64,000 bases of DNA from an uncultured Phocaeicola sp. (GCA_944320885.1 CALUJE010000009.1:1-64000); one strand, 5' to 3'. Shown: positions 1-9,981, counted from the first letter of the stretch. Notes: generated from the letters alone by a model not told the origin. Translations and numbers: made by a program.

Positions 1-7
1 ACCGAAA

Positions 8-44
8 AGGGCTGAATCCTGCAAGGGAATCAGCCCTAATTTTT
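8..44 (+). terminator. Intrinsic terminator at the left edge
   Basis: AGGGCTGA (8-15) pairs with TCAGCCCT (30-37); three more pairs follow inside after one mismatch, and TAATTTTT follows the stem. It points rightward, so a plus-strand gene should end just left of the window. Given the junction that follows, that gene could be the transposase of a mobile element; this is inference. Confidence 0.6.
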
Positions 45-80
45 CTGCTGCACTCTAAAGTTTAGCGGACAGTAATATTT
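45..80. mobile_element. Possible mobile-element end / SusC breakpoint
   Basis: Between the terminator and the point where SusC-like coding sequence begins (about 78) lie roughly 35 bases with an in-frame TAG at 63-65 that do not read as SusC. A transposase terminator, then a short end sequence, then an interrupted gene is the usual look of an insertion-sequence terminus. The transposase and the other end are outside the window, so this stays unproven. A contig joint or a site-specific recombination scar would look similar. Confidence 0.35.
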
Positions 81-2309
81 TCTTTCAGCTATGCACATAT
101 GGACGACAAGGCTATCATGCAGATGTCTGACTTCAAGCGTGACAACCTGAGCCTGAAACTGAATGCCAAACCGGTGAAGAATGTTACACTTGACTTCTCG
201 GTACGTTATGCCAAAACAAAAGTAAACGGTGGAGGTATGAACGAACAGAGCTCTACTTCTTCATCGGATGCACGTCTGAAGCATGCCATGATCTATACAC
301 CGTTCCCGGTGGCAGGACTGTCGGATGCAACCATTGATTCAGGAGAAACGGATCCGAGCTTCAACCTTTACAATCCGCTGGAGTCAATCCGTGATACAGA
401 CCGCCGTCAGAGCCGCGAGACACTGAATATGGCAGGAAGCTTCACATGGGAAATCTTTGATGACTTCAAGTTCAAGAGTGAATTCGGATATGATACTTAT
501 CGTAATCAGGATAACCGTTTCTACGGACTGACTACCTATTATGTAAAGAATACTCCGGCTGAGGAGAACAAGGAAAAACCGGCCGTAGTACTGAAAGGAA
601 TCGACCGCAATACGTTCAGAAATACCAATACGGTAAGCTACGACTTTGAGAAACTGCTGGGTAAGGATTCTGATCATCATCTGAATGTGATGGTGGGCGA
701 GGAATATATCATCAAGAAGGAAAAGGTGATGACCAATACATTGCACGGATTCCCCGTGACATTTGATGCCGACCAGTGCTTCAAGCTGACAACACAGGGA
801 AAGGCTTATGAAATCAGTGATTTCTATAATCCGGATGATATCCTGTTCTCTTTCTTCGGCCGTGTGAACTATGACTACCAGAGCAAGTATCTGTTCTCTG
901 CTACGTTCCGTGCCGACGGTTCTTCTAAATTTGCCGAAGGAAATCGCTGGGGATACTTCCCTTCGGCAGCCTTTGCATGGCGTATCTCGGCCGAGCCGTT
1001 TATGGAAGGAACCCGCTCATGGCTCGATGATTTGAAGTTAAGATTGAGTTACGGTACGGCAGGAAACAACAACATTCCTTCGGGCGTATTGGTTCAGAAC
1101 TGGGAATCGAAAACTACCGGATGGTTGAATCCGACTACCATTTACTGGGCTCCGTCGAAAACAATGGCAAACCCCGATTTGAAGTGGGAAACAACCGTTA
1201 CACGTAACATTGGTTTGGACTATACCTTGTTTGGCGGACGCTTGAACGGTACGTTTGAATATTATTGGAATACTACCAGTGATTTGTTGATTAAATTCCC
1301 TACAGCCGGTACAGGATATGATGAGCAATACAGAAACATGGGTGAAACCCAGAATACCGGTTTTGAAGCTTCCATCAACTGGATTGCCGTAGACAAGCAG
1401 AATTTCGGATTGAGCTTTAATGCCAACATCGGATTCAACAAGAACAAGATTAATTCATTGGGTATGATGAATGACTTCGGACAAGAATCCGGATGGGGCT
1501 CATCTGCTATCGGTAAAGACTACTGGGTTGCCGTTGGCGGACAGGTAGGTGAAATGATTGGTTTCCGTAATGATGGACGTTATGAAGTGTCAGACTTCAG
1601 CGGATATGATGAAGTGACTCACAAGTGGATTCTGAGAGAGGATGTTGTAGACTGTTCGAGCGTGATCGGTGACTTGCGTCCGGGTTCAATGAAACTGAAA
1701 GATCTCACCGGCGAAGGCGTGGTAGACCAGGATGACCGTGAAATCATCGGTAACGCCAACCCGATACATACCGGTGGTTTTGGCATGAACATGCGCCTGT
1801 ACGGTTTTGACTTGTCGGCCAACTTCAACTGGAGCGTAGGTAACGATGTATACAATGCCAACAAGATTGAATATACCACGACCGGTGGAAGCAAGTATCG
1901 TAACATGCTTGATATTATGGAAAGCGGAAAGAGATGGACCAACCTCAATGAGGATGGTACACTTTGCAATGACCCGCAGAAACTGGAAGAAATGAATGCC
2001 AACACTACCATGTGGTCACCTTATATGAAGCAGTTCGTATTCTCTGACTGGGCAGTGGAAGACGGTTCGTTCTTGCGTCTGAATACGCTGACATTGGGAT
2101 ATACATTGCCGAAGACCTTGCTCTCGAAGGTGAAAATACAGAATCTTCGTTTCTACGTAACGGGCTATAACCTGTTCTGTATCACCAGCTATTCAGGATT
2201 TGATCCTGAAGTTTCTACCCGTAGACAAACCAACCTGACTCCGGGTGTAGACTATTCGGCATATCCGAAGAGCCGTTCAGTTGTAATCGGACTAAATCTT
2301 AATTTCTAA
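78..2309 (+). pseudogene. SusC-family TonB-dependent outer-membrane porin, 5'-truncated
   Basis: This is the beta-barrel part of a SusC-like (RagA) receptor, which with SusD imports oligosaccharides across the outer membrane using TonB energy. The first ATG is at 99, giving 736 residues, but SusC-like reading (FSFSYAHMDDK) starts about seven codons earlier, so the gene is cut and this ATG is not the true start. Full-length members have about 1000 residues. Signal peptide, carboxypeptidase-like domain, TonB box and most of the plug are missing. The C-terminus is intact, with a late barrel strand (LRFYVTGYNLF) and a terminal aromatic residue (LNLNF). SusD follows after a few bases. As it stands it cannot be exported or energised, unless the missing 5' part is restored by recombination. 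Confidence 0.8.
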
Positions 2310-2328
2310 CTTATAAATGAATATTCAT

Positions 2329-4137
2329 ATGAAAAAATACATATACGCATCGTTATTTGCTTTAACCGGCGTTTTTGCTTCGTGTGATGACATCCTGGAT
2401 GCTCCGACCGTTTCATCGACCGATGAGTCGGTAGTATTCTCAACTGCGTCACTGGCCGAGAATGCCGTCATGGGAATTCTGCAATCGTTTGCTGAAACCG
2501 AATCTTATCGTGGACGTTATCTGGTATACTATGGCATGAATACGGATATGGAATGGTATAATTCGACCGAAGACAGCGGTAATGACAAGGCCAAACTGTC
2601 GAATTATAGCTGTACGACAACCAACAGCCAGATGAATAAGGATACAAATGCATGGGCCAAGTTTTATGAAGGTATAGAACGTGCCAACATGTGTATCCGT
2701 GGACTGGAAGCTTATGGAAATATGAACGATCAGGAGTTCAGACAGTTGCTGGGAGAGGCACTGACCCTGCGCGCGGTATATTACTGCGACCTGCTGAAGG
2801 GATGGGGCGATGTGCCGGCACGTTTTGAACCGATTACTTCGGAAACTATCTATATGCCGAAATCGGACAGGGATTCCATTTATGTACGTCTGATTCTGAC
2901 TGACCTGAAACGGGCGGAAGAACTGGTGGCATGGCCGAATGAGACTGCTACGACAAAGACTACCGAACGTGTGAGCAAGGCATTCGTAAAAGCATTGCGT
3001 TCGAGACTGGCGCTTTATGCCGGAGGATATTCACAGCGTGACGACGGAACAATCAGACTCAGCAATGACCCGCGTCTGGCTCCTGAAGAGATGTATAAGA
3101 TTGTGAAGGAAGAATGTGTAAGCATCATCAACCAGCACTGTAATGAACTGGGAGAATTTGAGGATACATTCAGAAAACTGTGTCAGGATGATGTGACTGC
3201 CGGTGGTGAATCTATCTGGGAAATTCCGTTCTCGGACGGACGTGGACGCGTAGTGTATGATCTTGGTGTAAAACACAAGGATGTAGACCAGTATACCAAG
3301 CAGGCCAAAGGTGGTACGGCAGGACCGACTCCGATTGCCTTCTACAAATATGACCCGCAGGACAAACGCCGTAACGTATCGTGTGTGCCTTACTACTGGG
3401 AGAAAGGTATACAGGTGCCTAATCAGGTAAGTCAGTGGTATTTCGGAAAATACCGTTATGAATGGATGAAACGTATTGTGACTTCGACCAATGACGACGG
3501 TGTGAACTGGCTGTACATGCGTCTGGCCGACGTATACCTGATGGCTGCAGAGGCCGTAAACGAACTGGATGGACCGCAGGCTGCCGCACAATATCTGAAA
3601 CCGGTGCTTGACCGTGCATTGCCCGAAGAGAAGGTTAATGAATATATGACAACCGCAACCCAAAGCAAGGAAGCGTTTAAAAAGGCCATCATCGAACAGC
3701 GCGGACTGGAATTCTGTGGTGAGATGCTGCGGAAGGCCGACCTGATAAGATGGAATATGCTGAGCTCTACACTGGCCGATGCCAAGGAAGAAATGAAGGC
3801 CTTGCTAAACCGTACAGGTAAGTACGCTGAACTGCCAGACAATATCTATTATCAGACTGTTACGGAAGAAGAACCTTATAAGGGCGGTACAGTATGGGAT
3901 GTTGTAAAGAATGGTGAAACCGTGGAAATTTATGGTGTGGAAATTGGACAGACCGATGAGGAAGGAGTAACCTTGAACTATACAAGCAATACGGAATGGG
4001 CCGGTTCAACCAAGTGGTTGGATAAGATTGAAGGGCTCTATCTGAACAATCCGGACGATTATCAGTTCTGGCCTATCTGGCAGATATTTATTGATAGCAG
4101 CAACGGAATGCTGGTGAACAGTAACAACTATAAATAA
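2329..4137 (+). CDS. SusD/RagB-family surface glycan-binding lipoprotein
   Basis: Partner of the SusC porin: the extracellular lid that captures the glycan. From the ATG at 2329 the protein has 602 residues with an SPII signal (ALTGVFASC, Cys19) followed by acidic DD, fitting a surface lipoprotein. An ATG at 2317 would add four residues and is less likely. TPR-like helical segments (ALTLRAVYYCDLLKGWGDVP; ALRSRLALYAGG) and the late motif RLADVYLMAAEAVNEL are typical of SusD. The region EQRGLEFCGEMLRKADLIRW is the usual C-terminal signature. It is co-transcribed with the truncated susC, so its use may be impaired. Confidence 0.93.
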   Translation: MKKYIYASLFALTGVFASCDDILDAPTVSSTDESVVFSTASLAENAVMGILQSFAETESYRGRYLVYYGMNTDMEWYNSTEDSGNDKAKLSNYSCTTTNSQMNKDTNAWAKFYEGIERANMCIRGLEAYGNMNDQEFRQLLGEALTLRAVYYCDLLKGWGDVPARFEPITSETIYMPKSDRDSIYVRLILTDLKRAEELVAWPNETATTKTTERVSKAFVKALRSRLALYAGGYSQRDDGTIRLSNDPRLAPEEMYKIVKEECVSIINQHCNELGEFEDTFRKLCQDDVTAGGESIWEIPFSDGRGRVVYDLGVKHKDVDQYTKQAKGGTAGPTPIAFYKYDPQDKRRNVSCVPYYWEKGIQVPNQVSQWYFGKYRYEWMKRIVTSTNDDGVNWLYMRLADVYLMAAEAVNELDGPQAAAQYLKPVLDRALPEEKVNEYMTTATQSKEAFKKAIIEQRGLEFCGEMLRKADLIRWNMLSSTLADAKEEMKALLNRTGKYAELPDNIYYQTVTEEEPYKGGTVWDVVKNGETVEIYGVEIGQTDEEGVTLNYTSNTEWAGSTKWLDKIEGLYLNNPDDYQFWPIWQIFIDSSNGMLVNSNNYK

Positions 4138-4153
4138 TGGAGGATAAAGTATT

Positions 4154-5725
4154 ATGAAGAACTATATAAAATGTTTGGCTGGATGCCTGATGCTGGGAAT
4201 GGCCGTAACTGCCTGCTCGGATGCGGCTGACGAACTGACGGATGTTTCGTATGACCGTCTCTTTTCTCCGGTGGAACTGGGTGTGCAGGTAAGAAATCAG
4301 GTGAATGCAACTGTTACCTGGAATAAGGTAAACAAGGCTACCGGATATGTGGTAGAACTTTATACCGGAAAGGTGCTGGGCGATACTCCGCTTAGAACTG
4401 AGACGGTTGCCGAAAATACCATTGTCTTTACGGAACTGGCTGGTGAAACCGATTATTTTGTAAGGGTGAAGGCTACCGGTGAGGATATTCCGGAATCGAA
4501 ATGGGTGGAGAGCACTTTCAAAACAGATGCTGAGAATATATTTGAAGCCATACAGACAGAAGACCTGAAGGCTACTTCGGTAGTTCTGAGATGGCCGGCC
4601 GGTAAGGAGGCTACTACGATTACCGTAACTCCGGGCGATATTGTATATAACATTACAGCCGAGGATATAGCTGCCGGATGTGCCGAGATTACCGGACTGA
4701 CCGGTGAAACAGAATATACGGCCGTGATGAAGAACGGAGAATCGACAAGAGGTACCATTACATTTACAACCCCGATTGATTTGGGTGATGCGGTGATTCT
4801 TTATGCAGGTGGTACGGAAGAAGAAGTGAATGCGTTCTTTGCCGGACTGGAAGAGAATGCTTCGGTTTGTCTGTTGCCGGATGCTGAGGGTAACAATACA
4901 TTCCCCGCTATGGAGATTGCATTAACGAAGTCATGCTCAATCATGGGACTGGCTGCACAGCCTGTTGTCTGCGGATTTGCATTCTCAGTGGAAGGAGCTG
5001 CCAATGTTACGATAAAAGACCTGACCTTCAACAATGCTGATGCTGTTGAGTCTACTTCATTTATGGATATGGTTACAATGGGTGCAGGCGGTAACGTTAC
5101 CATTGAGAACTGTGTATTTGAAGCTTCGAAGTATAAGAATTTGTTGACTGAAACCGATGCGGATGAAGTGGCTGCCGGTAAACTGACCATCAATAACTGT
5201 ATCATGACTGGTATGAGCGGTCGTGCAATCGATTATCAGAAGAAGAAAATTAACTTCAAGGAGGTTAGTATCACAAACTCTACATTCTATGAAATGTGTT
5301 CCGGACAAGACTTTATGCGTTTTGACTATTGTGACGGACGTGCAGGCGCCGTTTATACGATTTCTGCATGTACGTTCTATAATGTCAATGCCAGCAGTAA
5401 AGGTATTGCCTATATCCGTTCGAATGCGTCGGGCGACAAGGCATTTACCTGCAATTTCAGCAAGAACCTGTTTGTTTTTGAAACAGATGCTGCAGATGTA
5501 TTCTTCAGTGAGGATTCGAAGACTGATAACGTATTGTTCAGCAATAACTATTACTTCAATGCATCATCACTGGTTGACAGCAGTATTACGGGTGGAAAGG
5601 TCTATGATGAAGCTGGTACGGTTTTGAATGCAAGTCCGTTCAAGGATGCCGCTTCGGGCGACTTTACACTTGTAAATGATGATTTGAATTACAATGGAAT
5701 CGGTGACCCGAGATGGAGACAATAA
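4154..5725 (+). CDS. Surface lipoprotein with Fn3-like and beta-helix (DUF4957/DUF5123-type) domains
   Basis: 523 residues, third gene of the SusCD operon, 16 bases after SusD. SPII signal MAVTAC (Cys21) followed by SDAADE. Residues about 38-125 look like a fibronectin type III repeat (NATVTWNKVNKATGYVVELY), and about 130-205 like a second. From about 210 on, the sequence has short repeated strands (NVTIKDLTFNNAD, NVTIENCVFEAS, KLTINNCIMTG) as in right-handed parallel beta-helices. It ends with GIGDPRWR, a common end of DUF4957/DUF5123 proteins. These proteins sit in SGBP-like positions of pectin utilisation loci; a binding role is inferred and no catalytic residues are recognised. Confidence 0.8.
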   Translation: MKNYIKCLAGCLMLGMAVTACSDAADELTDVSYDRLFSPVELGVQVRNQVNATVTWNKVNKATGYVVELYTGKVLGDTPLRTETVAENTIVFTELAGETDYFVRVKATGEDIPESKWVESTFKTDAENIFEAIQTEDLKATSVVLRWPAGKEATTITVTPGDIVYNITAEDIAAGCAEITGLTGETEYTAVMKNGESTRGTITFTTPIDLGDAVILYAGGTEEEVNAFFAGLEENASVCLLPDAEGNNTFPAMEIALTKSCSIMGLAAQPVVCGFAFSVEGAANVTIKDLTFNNADAVESTSFMDMVTMGAGGNVTIENCVFEASKYKNLLTETDADEVAAGKLTINNCIMTGMSGRAIDYQKKKINFKEVSITNSTFYEMCSGQDFMRFDYCDGRAGAVYTISACTFYNVNASSKGIAYIRSNASGDKAFTCNFSKNLFVFETDAADVFFSEDSKTDNVLFSNNYYFNASSLVDSSITGGKVYDEAGTVLNASPFKDAASGDFTLVNDDLNYNGIGDPRWRQ

Positions 5726-5750
5726 TTGATAAGTAAATAATTATATGTGG

Positions 5751-5788
5751 ATGCCGGGGCTGCGTGATGCAGCTCCGGCATTTTTTTT
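5751..5788 (+). terminator. Terminator of the SusCD operon
   Basis: GCCGGGGCTGC (5753-5763) pairs with GCAGCTCCGGC (5769-5779) with one G-T wobble, loop GTGAT, then eight T. Between here and 5933 no gene or further structure is seen. Confidence 0.9.
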
Positions 5789-5932
5789 GTGATAGCGATT
5801 AGAAGTTGGTTATGCATTTGGTATTTGAGTTGTGGTGGTTCCTCCTTTTCCGGGTACCGTGCATTTGCTGGATCTCATTTGCGGTGACTGGTAGACATGG
5901 ATTACTGAATACCTCTTAAGTATAATCGTTAT

Positions 5933-5962
5933 AAAAAGAAAAGCCGCTAAATATAGCGGCTT
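5933..5962 (-). terminator. Terminator of tRNA-Ala
   Basis: AAGCCGCTA (5941-5949) and TAGCGGCTT (5954-5962) form a perfect 9-bp stem. On the minus strand it is followed by TTCTTTTT, ending the tRNA transcript. Confidence 0.8.
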
Positions 5963-5974
5963 GTAGAAACAGGG

Positions 5975-6048
5975 TGGAGCGTATCGGACTCGAACCGATC
6001 ACCTTAACACTGCCAGTGTTACGCTCTAGCCAGATGAGCTAACGCCCC
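5975..6048 (-). tRNA. tRNA-Ala(GGC)
   Basis: Full cloverleaf on the minus strand, 74 nt without CCA. Acceptor GGGGCGT pairs with ACGCTCC (one G-T), D arm GCTC/GAGC, anticodon stem TAACA/TGTTA with loop CTGGCAG, so the anticodon is GGC and reads GCC. T loop is GGTTCGAGTCC-type. The discriminator is A and CCA is not encoded. Confidence 0.95.
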
Positions 6049-6065
6049 AGTTAAGAAAAACGTTG

Positions 6066-6097
6066 CGAAGATAAGCGTTTTTCTTTAGAATACCAAG
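6066..6097 (-). promoter_or_regulatory. Promoter of tRNA-Ala
   Basis: On the minus strand CTTG (6094-6097), 20 bases, then TATCTTCG (6066-6073), close to the Bacteroidetes pattern TTTG-N20-TAnnTTTG, ending 17 bases before the tRNA 5' end. Confidence 0.55.
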
Positions 6098-6113
6098 AAT
6101 TTTGGATTTTACT

Positions 6114-6479
6114 TTATTTCTTCTTCAAGTCGTTTTTCAGATTCTCTTTCCGTTGTCTGACCTCTTCTTCGAGCTCTTTTTTACCGATAAACCATCCGAT
6201 GGCGGAACCGATGAACGATACACCTGCATAACCGATAAGGAAATACCATTCGGACGGGTGGTAGTAGATAAACAGTGCCGGAACGAAAAGTACGGTAATG
6301 AGCAGTGGAAACCACCATCCGTTGGGACGTACCTTGCCGTAAGAATAGGAACAGATGAAGAATATGATAGGGTTCAATAAAGTCGGGAAATAGGTTGCTA
6401 CGGTTTCGTTACTGCAGAACAGCGGGAAAAGGTAAAAACCTACAATGGCAATAATCAGATATGTAATAAGTTCTCTCAT
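6114..6479 (-). CDS. Small integral membrane protein, function unknown
   Basis: 121 residues with four hydrophobic segments at about 4-22, 34-46, 54-72 and 77-95, then a charged, probably coiled C-terminal tail (KKELEEEVRQRKENLKNDLKKK region). It starts 9 bases after the methyltransferase gene stop on the same strand, so they are probably co-transcribed. No family is recognised with certainty; it looks like a conserved Bacteroides hypothetical protein. Confidence 0.75.
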   Translation of the reverse strand: MRELITYLIIAIVGFYLFPLFCSNETVATYFPTLLNPIIFFICSYSYGKVRPNGWWFPLLITVLFVPALFIYYHPSEWYFLIGYAGVSFIGSAIGWFIGKKELEEEVRQRKENLKNDLKKK

Positions 6480-6488
6480 GGTATGCTG

Positions 6489-7193
6489 TTATTTATAAAG
6501 TAAGAATATACAGGGAATTTTCGACAGGTCAGGGCAGTGACCTTTCCAGTCCTTGATACTGCGGGTCTTTATGTATTCGCCTTCACAAGTCAGATTGGCA
6601 GCTATGCAGAGTTTGGTTTGCGGACGGCAGGTGCTCACAATGTCATCAAACATCTTATGGTTGCGGTAAGGGGTTTCGATAAACAGTTGGGTCTGGTTCT
6701 CTGAATAGATGCGTTGCTCAAGCAGCTTGAGGGTCTTGATACGTTCGGGTGCGTCGATGGGCAGATAACCGTGAAAGGCAAAGCTCTGTCCGTTGAAACC
6801 TGAACCCATGACTGACAGAATGATGGATGACGGGCCGACCAGTGGTATGACACGAAGTCCCTTACGCTGGGCGATAGCTACTACATCGGCGCCCGGATCG
6901 GCTACGGCCGGACAGCCAGCTTCGGAAATGACACCCATTGATTCGCCTGCTTCGAGCGGCTTGAGATAACCCGACAGCGCTTCGGGAGATGTGTGCTTGT
7001 TGAGCGGATAAAAGGTCAGGCTGTCAATATCAATGTTACGGTCGACTTTCTTCAGAAAGCGACGGGCCGAACGGATATCTTCTACGATGAAATGACGGAT
7101 ATGGACAATGATGTCATGGTTGTATGACGGCAGAACGGTTTCAATGGGGGTATCGCCAAGAGTGACCGGAAGAAGATAGAGTGCTGTTTCCAT
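6489..7193 (-). CDS. RsmI-like SAM-dependent methyltransferase (tetrapyrrole methylase fold)
   Basis: 234 residues. N-terminal LYLLPVTLGD and the glycine-rich GVISEAGCPAVADPG (compare ISDAGTPLISDPG in RsmI), followed by VIPLVGPSSIILSVMGSGF, place it in the RsmI branch, which methylates the ribose of 16S rRNA C1402. It is shorter than E. coli RsmI (about 285) and the ends differ, so the exact substrate is uncertain; Bacteroidetes often carry this short paralogue next to a full-length one. TPYRNHKM matches the conserved ESPHR-like region of the second half. Confidence 0.75.
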   Translation of the reverse strand: METALYLLPVTLGDTPIETVLPSYNHDIIVHIRHFIVEDIRSARRFLKKVDRNIDIDSLTFYPLNKHTSPEALSGYLKPLEAGESMGVISEAGCPAVADPGADVVAIAQRKGLRVIPLVGPSSIILSVMGSGFNGQSFAFHGYLPIDAPERIKTLKLLEQRIYSENQTQLFIETPYRNHKMFDDIVSTCRPQTKLCIAANLTCEGEYIKTRSIKDWKGHCPDLSKIPCIFLLYK

Positions 7194-7298
7194 GTTTGTT
7201 TAGTGGGTTGGGAATAAGAAAACGCAAACTACACACGCGTGAAATGACCAGACATGTGCAATTTGCGCTTACTGATAAATTTATACAGGACGGAATGA

Positions 7299-8156
7299 TT
7301 ATCCGTAGATTATCTTTCCGTTTTCGTCTTTGTATTCATCCAGACCTTTTTCGTAGGTAGCCATTGCACGCAAACTCATACCTACGCTTGAGAAACCACC
7401 GTCATGATAGAGGTTCTGCATGGTAACTTTCTTGGTGAGGTCTGAGAACATCACGATACAGTAGTTGGCACAGTCTTCGGCTGAAGCGTTACCCAGAGGA
7501 GACATGCGGTTGGCAAAGTCAAACAGCTTATCCATACCTTTTACGCCAGAACCGGCAGTAGTCATGGTAGGTGACTGTGAAATGGTATTGATACGTACGC
7601 GGCTTTCACGACCGTAGATGTAACCGAAGCTGCGGGCGATAGACTCAAGCAGGGCTTTGGCATCGGCCATGTCATTGTATCCGTAGAATGTACGTTGAGC
7701 TGCAACATAGCTTAATGCCAGGATAGAACCTTCTTCGGCTATTGCATCGAGTTTCTTTGCAGACTGAATCATCTTGTGGAACGATACGGCAGAGATATCC
7801 AATGTGGTGCTCAGCATGTTATAGTCCAAGTCATCATAAGTACGTTTTTTACGTACGTTGGGTGACATACCTATTGAATGGAGTACGAAATCGATTTTTC
7901 CGCCTAATATTTCCATGGAACGTTTGAACACGTTCTCCAAATCTTCAACACTGGTTGCATCGGCAGGGATTACTTCGCAGTTCAGTTTCTCTGATAAAGC
8001 AGATACCTGTCCCATACGAACAGCTACAGGAGTGTTTGACAAGGTAATGGTTGCTCCTTCTTCTACAGCTCTTTCCGCTACTTTCCAAGCGATGGACTGT
8101 TCGTTTAGTGCACCAAAAATAATACCTCTTTTTCCTTTTAGTAAGTTGTAACTCAT
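7299..8156 (-). CDS. fabI: Enoyl-[acyl-carrier-protein] reductase FabI
   Basis: Last reductive step of fatty-acid elongation, NAD(P)H-dependent, cytosolic. 285 residues of the SDR fold: the nucleotide-binding start is GALNEQSIAW (compare GVANKRSIAW in FabI), the middle HSIGMSP corresponds to HSIGFAP, and the catalytic Tyr-x6-Lys is YNDMADAK. RINTISQSPTMTTAGSGV is the substrate-loop region. The C-terminal tail (about 30 residues after SVGM) is longer than in E. coli. Divergent from the GH28 gene; single gene with its own promoter. Confidence 0.93.
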   Translation of the reverse strand: MSYNLLKGKRGIIFGALNEQSIAWKVAERAVEEGATITLSNTPVAVRMGQVSALSEKLNCEVIPADATSVEDLENVFKRSMEILGGKIDFVLHSIGMSPNVRKKRTYDDLDYNMLSTTLDISAVSFHKMIQSAKKLDAIAEEGSILALSYVAAQRTFYGYNDMADAKALLESIARSFGYIYGRESRVRINTISQSPTMTTAGSGVKGMDKLFDFANRMSPLGNASAEDCANYCIVMFSDLTKKVTMQNLYHDGGFSSVGMSLRAMATYEKGLDEYKDENGKIIYG

Positions 8157-8183
8157 AATTTAGAATATAGATTAAATTCGTGG

Positions 8184-8191
8184 CAAAGATA
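8184..8191 (-). promoter_or_regulatory. -7 element of fabI
   Basis: Minus-strand TATCTTTG, 28 bases before the fabI ATG. The TTTG-like upstream element is imperfect (TTCG at about 8212-8215, 20 bases away). Confidence 0.5.
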
Positions 8192-8308
8192 CAATGATTT
8201 TTGTAAAAATACGAAAAAAGTATGCTTAAAAGCATTTTCAGACTGTCTTTTTATTTGAAATGAGCGCTTTTTATGCGCTTTTTATAGCTTTTTATAACTC
8301 TTATTGAG

Positions 8309-8316
8309 TATCTTTG
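8309..8316 (+). promoter_or_regulatory. -7 element of the GH28 gene
   Basis: TATCTTTG on the plus strand, 61 bases before the ATG at 8378. No clear TTTG element is seen at the expected distance. The transcript would have a leader of about 55 bases. Confidence 0.5.
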
Positions 8317-8377
8317 CATCATATATTTTTAGAAAAACAAAATCCCTATTAACTAATTTGTTATTATTTAAAGTTCT

Positions 8378-9976
8378 ATGACGAATTTGAAATCTTTGGT
8401 AAAGACTGTCGTTCTGACGATGGGTATTGCTGCATTGGCTTCGTGCCAACAGACAGCAGGCAGCCAACAGGCGAATCTGGCTGGTGTGAATGATGCGGTT
8501 TATGAAAATGTTCCATTTGATATGCCCAAGGTAAAACAACCGGTATTTCCTGATTACGAGGTGAACATTCTTGATTTTGGTGCTAAACCGGACGGTATAA
8601 CCTTGAATACGGAGGCTATAAACAAGGCTATCAGACAGGTGAATGAAAAAGGTGGAGGTAAGGTGGTGATTCCTGCCGGACTGTGGCTGACCGGTCCGAT
8701 TGAAATGCTGAGCAATGTAAATCTCTATCTGGAATATAATGCACTGGTTTTATTTTCGTCCGATCATACTTTGTATCCGGTTGTCACTACTTCTTTCGAA
8801 GGACTTGAAACTAAAAGATGCCAGTCACCTATCTCTGCACAAAAAGCCGAGAACATTGCCATTACCGGTCATGGAGCTTTTGACGGAAACGGAGATACCT
8901 GGCGTCCGGTAAAAAAAGGTAAGATGACCGACGGACAGTGGAAAAAACTGCTTGCTTCGGGAGGAGTAACCAATGAAAAAGGGGATGTTTGGTATCCGAG
9001 TGAAGGTGCATTGAAGGGTGCCATGATGACCAGTGAGTTCAATGTGCCCGACAGCGAGATTGCAAAGGATGGCGGTGAAGCTTTCTGGACTGAGATTCGT
9101 GATTTCCTGCGTCCGGTATTGCTGAGCTTTGTAGAATGCAAGACTGTGCTGCTTGAAGGAGTGACCTTTAAAAATTCACCCAGCTGGTGTCTGCATCCGC
9201 TGATGTGTGAGGATGTTACCGTAAACAATATAAGCGTATCCAATCCGTGGTATTCACAAAACGGTGATGCTCTGGATCTGGAGTCATGTACGAATGCGCT
9301 GGTTATCAACTCAACTTTTGATGCCGGAGATGATGCCATATGTATCAAATCTGGTAAGAATGAGGAAGGACGCAAGAGAGGAATGCCTTGCCAGAACGTG
9401 ATTGTGAGAAACAATACGGTGCTGCACGGACACGGTGGATTTACTGTGGGAAGTGAAATGTCGGGAGGCGTAAAGAACATATACGTAGACAACTGTACTT
9501 TCATGGGTACGGATGTTGGTTTGAGATTCAAGAGTACACGCGGACGCGGAGGTGTGGTTGAAAATATCCATATCAGCAATATCAATATGATTGCAATTCC
9601 GAACGAAGCTATTTCATTTGACCTTTATTACGGTGGTGGAAAGAAACTGGATGTAGTGCCTGAGGTGAGTGAGGAAACTCCGGCCTTCAAGAATATCTAT
9701 ATCAGTAACGTGGCCTGCAAGGGAGCCGGAACTGCCGTACATTTCAACGGACTGCCGGAAATGCCGATTGAGAACATCAATCTGACTGATATTGTTCTTA
9801 CGGATGCTGCCAAAGGTGTGATCCTGAATGATGCCAAGGATGTGACTATCAAGAATCTGGTAGTGAAGACAAAGGCTGATGCTCCGGAACTCAGACTGAG
9901 CAATGTGAGCAATCTGAAGATTAATGACAAGACTTTTGAAAAAATTGGTGAAGAAGCTGAAGAAATGAATCTATAA
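8378..9976 (+). CDS. GH28 glycoside hydrolase (polygalacturonase type), lipoprotein
   Basis: Cleaves galacturonan or rhamnogalacturonan backbones of pectin. 532 residues, SPII signal with Cys23 (IAALASC). DFGAKPDGITLNTEAINKAI is the usual start of pectate-lyase-like beta-helices. The GH28 active-site set is visible in order: NGD (in SQNGDALD), DD (DAGDDAICIKSG), GHG (HGHGGFTVGSE) and RFK (RFKSTRGRGG), matching NTD, DD, GHG and RIK. The lipid anchor suggests periplasmic or surface work. It opens a pectin gene run with DUF4861 and GH43 behind it, although a terminator separates them. Confidence 0.92.
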   Translation: MTNLKSLVKTVVLTMGIAALASCQQTAGSQQANLAGVNDAVYENVPFDMPKVKQPVFPDYEVNILDFGAKPDGITLNTEAINKAIRQVNEKGGGKVVIPAGLWLTGPIEMLSNVNLYLEYNALVLFSSDHTLYPVVTTSFEGLETKRCQSPISAQKAENIAITGHGAFDGNGDTWRPVKKGKMTDGQWKKLLASGGVTNEKGDVWYPSEGALKGAMMTSEFNVPDSEIAKDGGEAFWTEIRDFLRPVLLSFVECKTVLLEGVTFKNSPSWCLHPLMCEDVTVNNISVSNPWYSQNGDALDLESCTNALVINSTFDAGDDAICIKSGKNEEGRKRGMPCQNVIVRNNTVLHGHGGFTVGSEMSGGVKNIYVDNCTFMGTDVGLRFKSTRGRGGVVENIHISNINMIAIPNEAISFDLYYGGGKKLDVVPEVSEETPAFKNIYISNVACKGAGTAVHFNGLPEMPIENINLTDIVLTDAAKGVILNDAKDVTIKNLVVKTKADAPELRLSNVSNLKINDKTFEKIGEEAEEMNL

Positions 9977-9981
9977 GGCGG

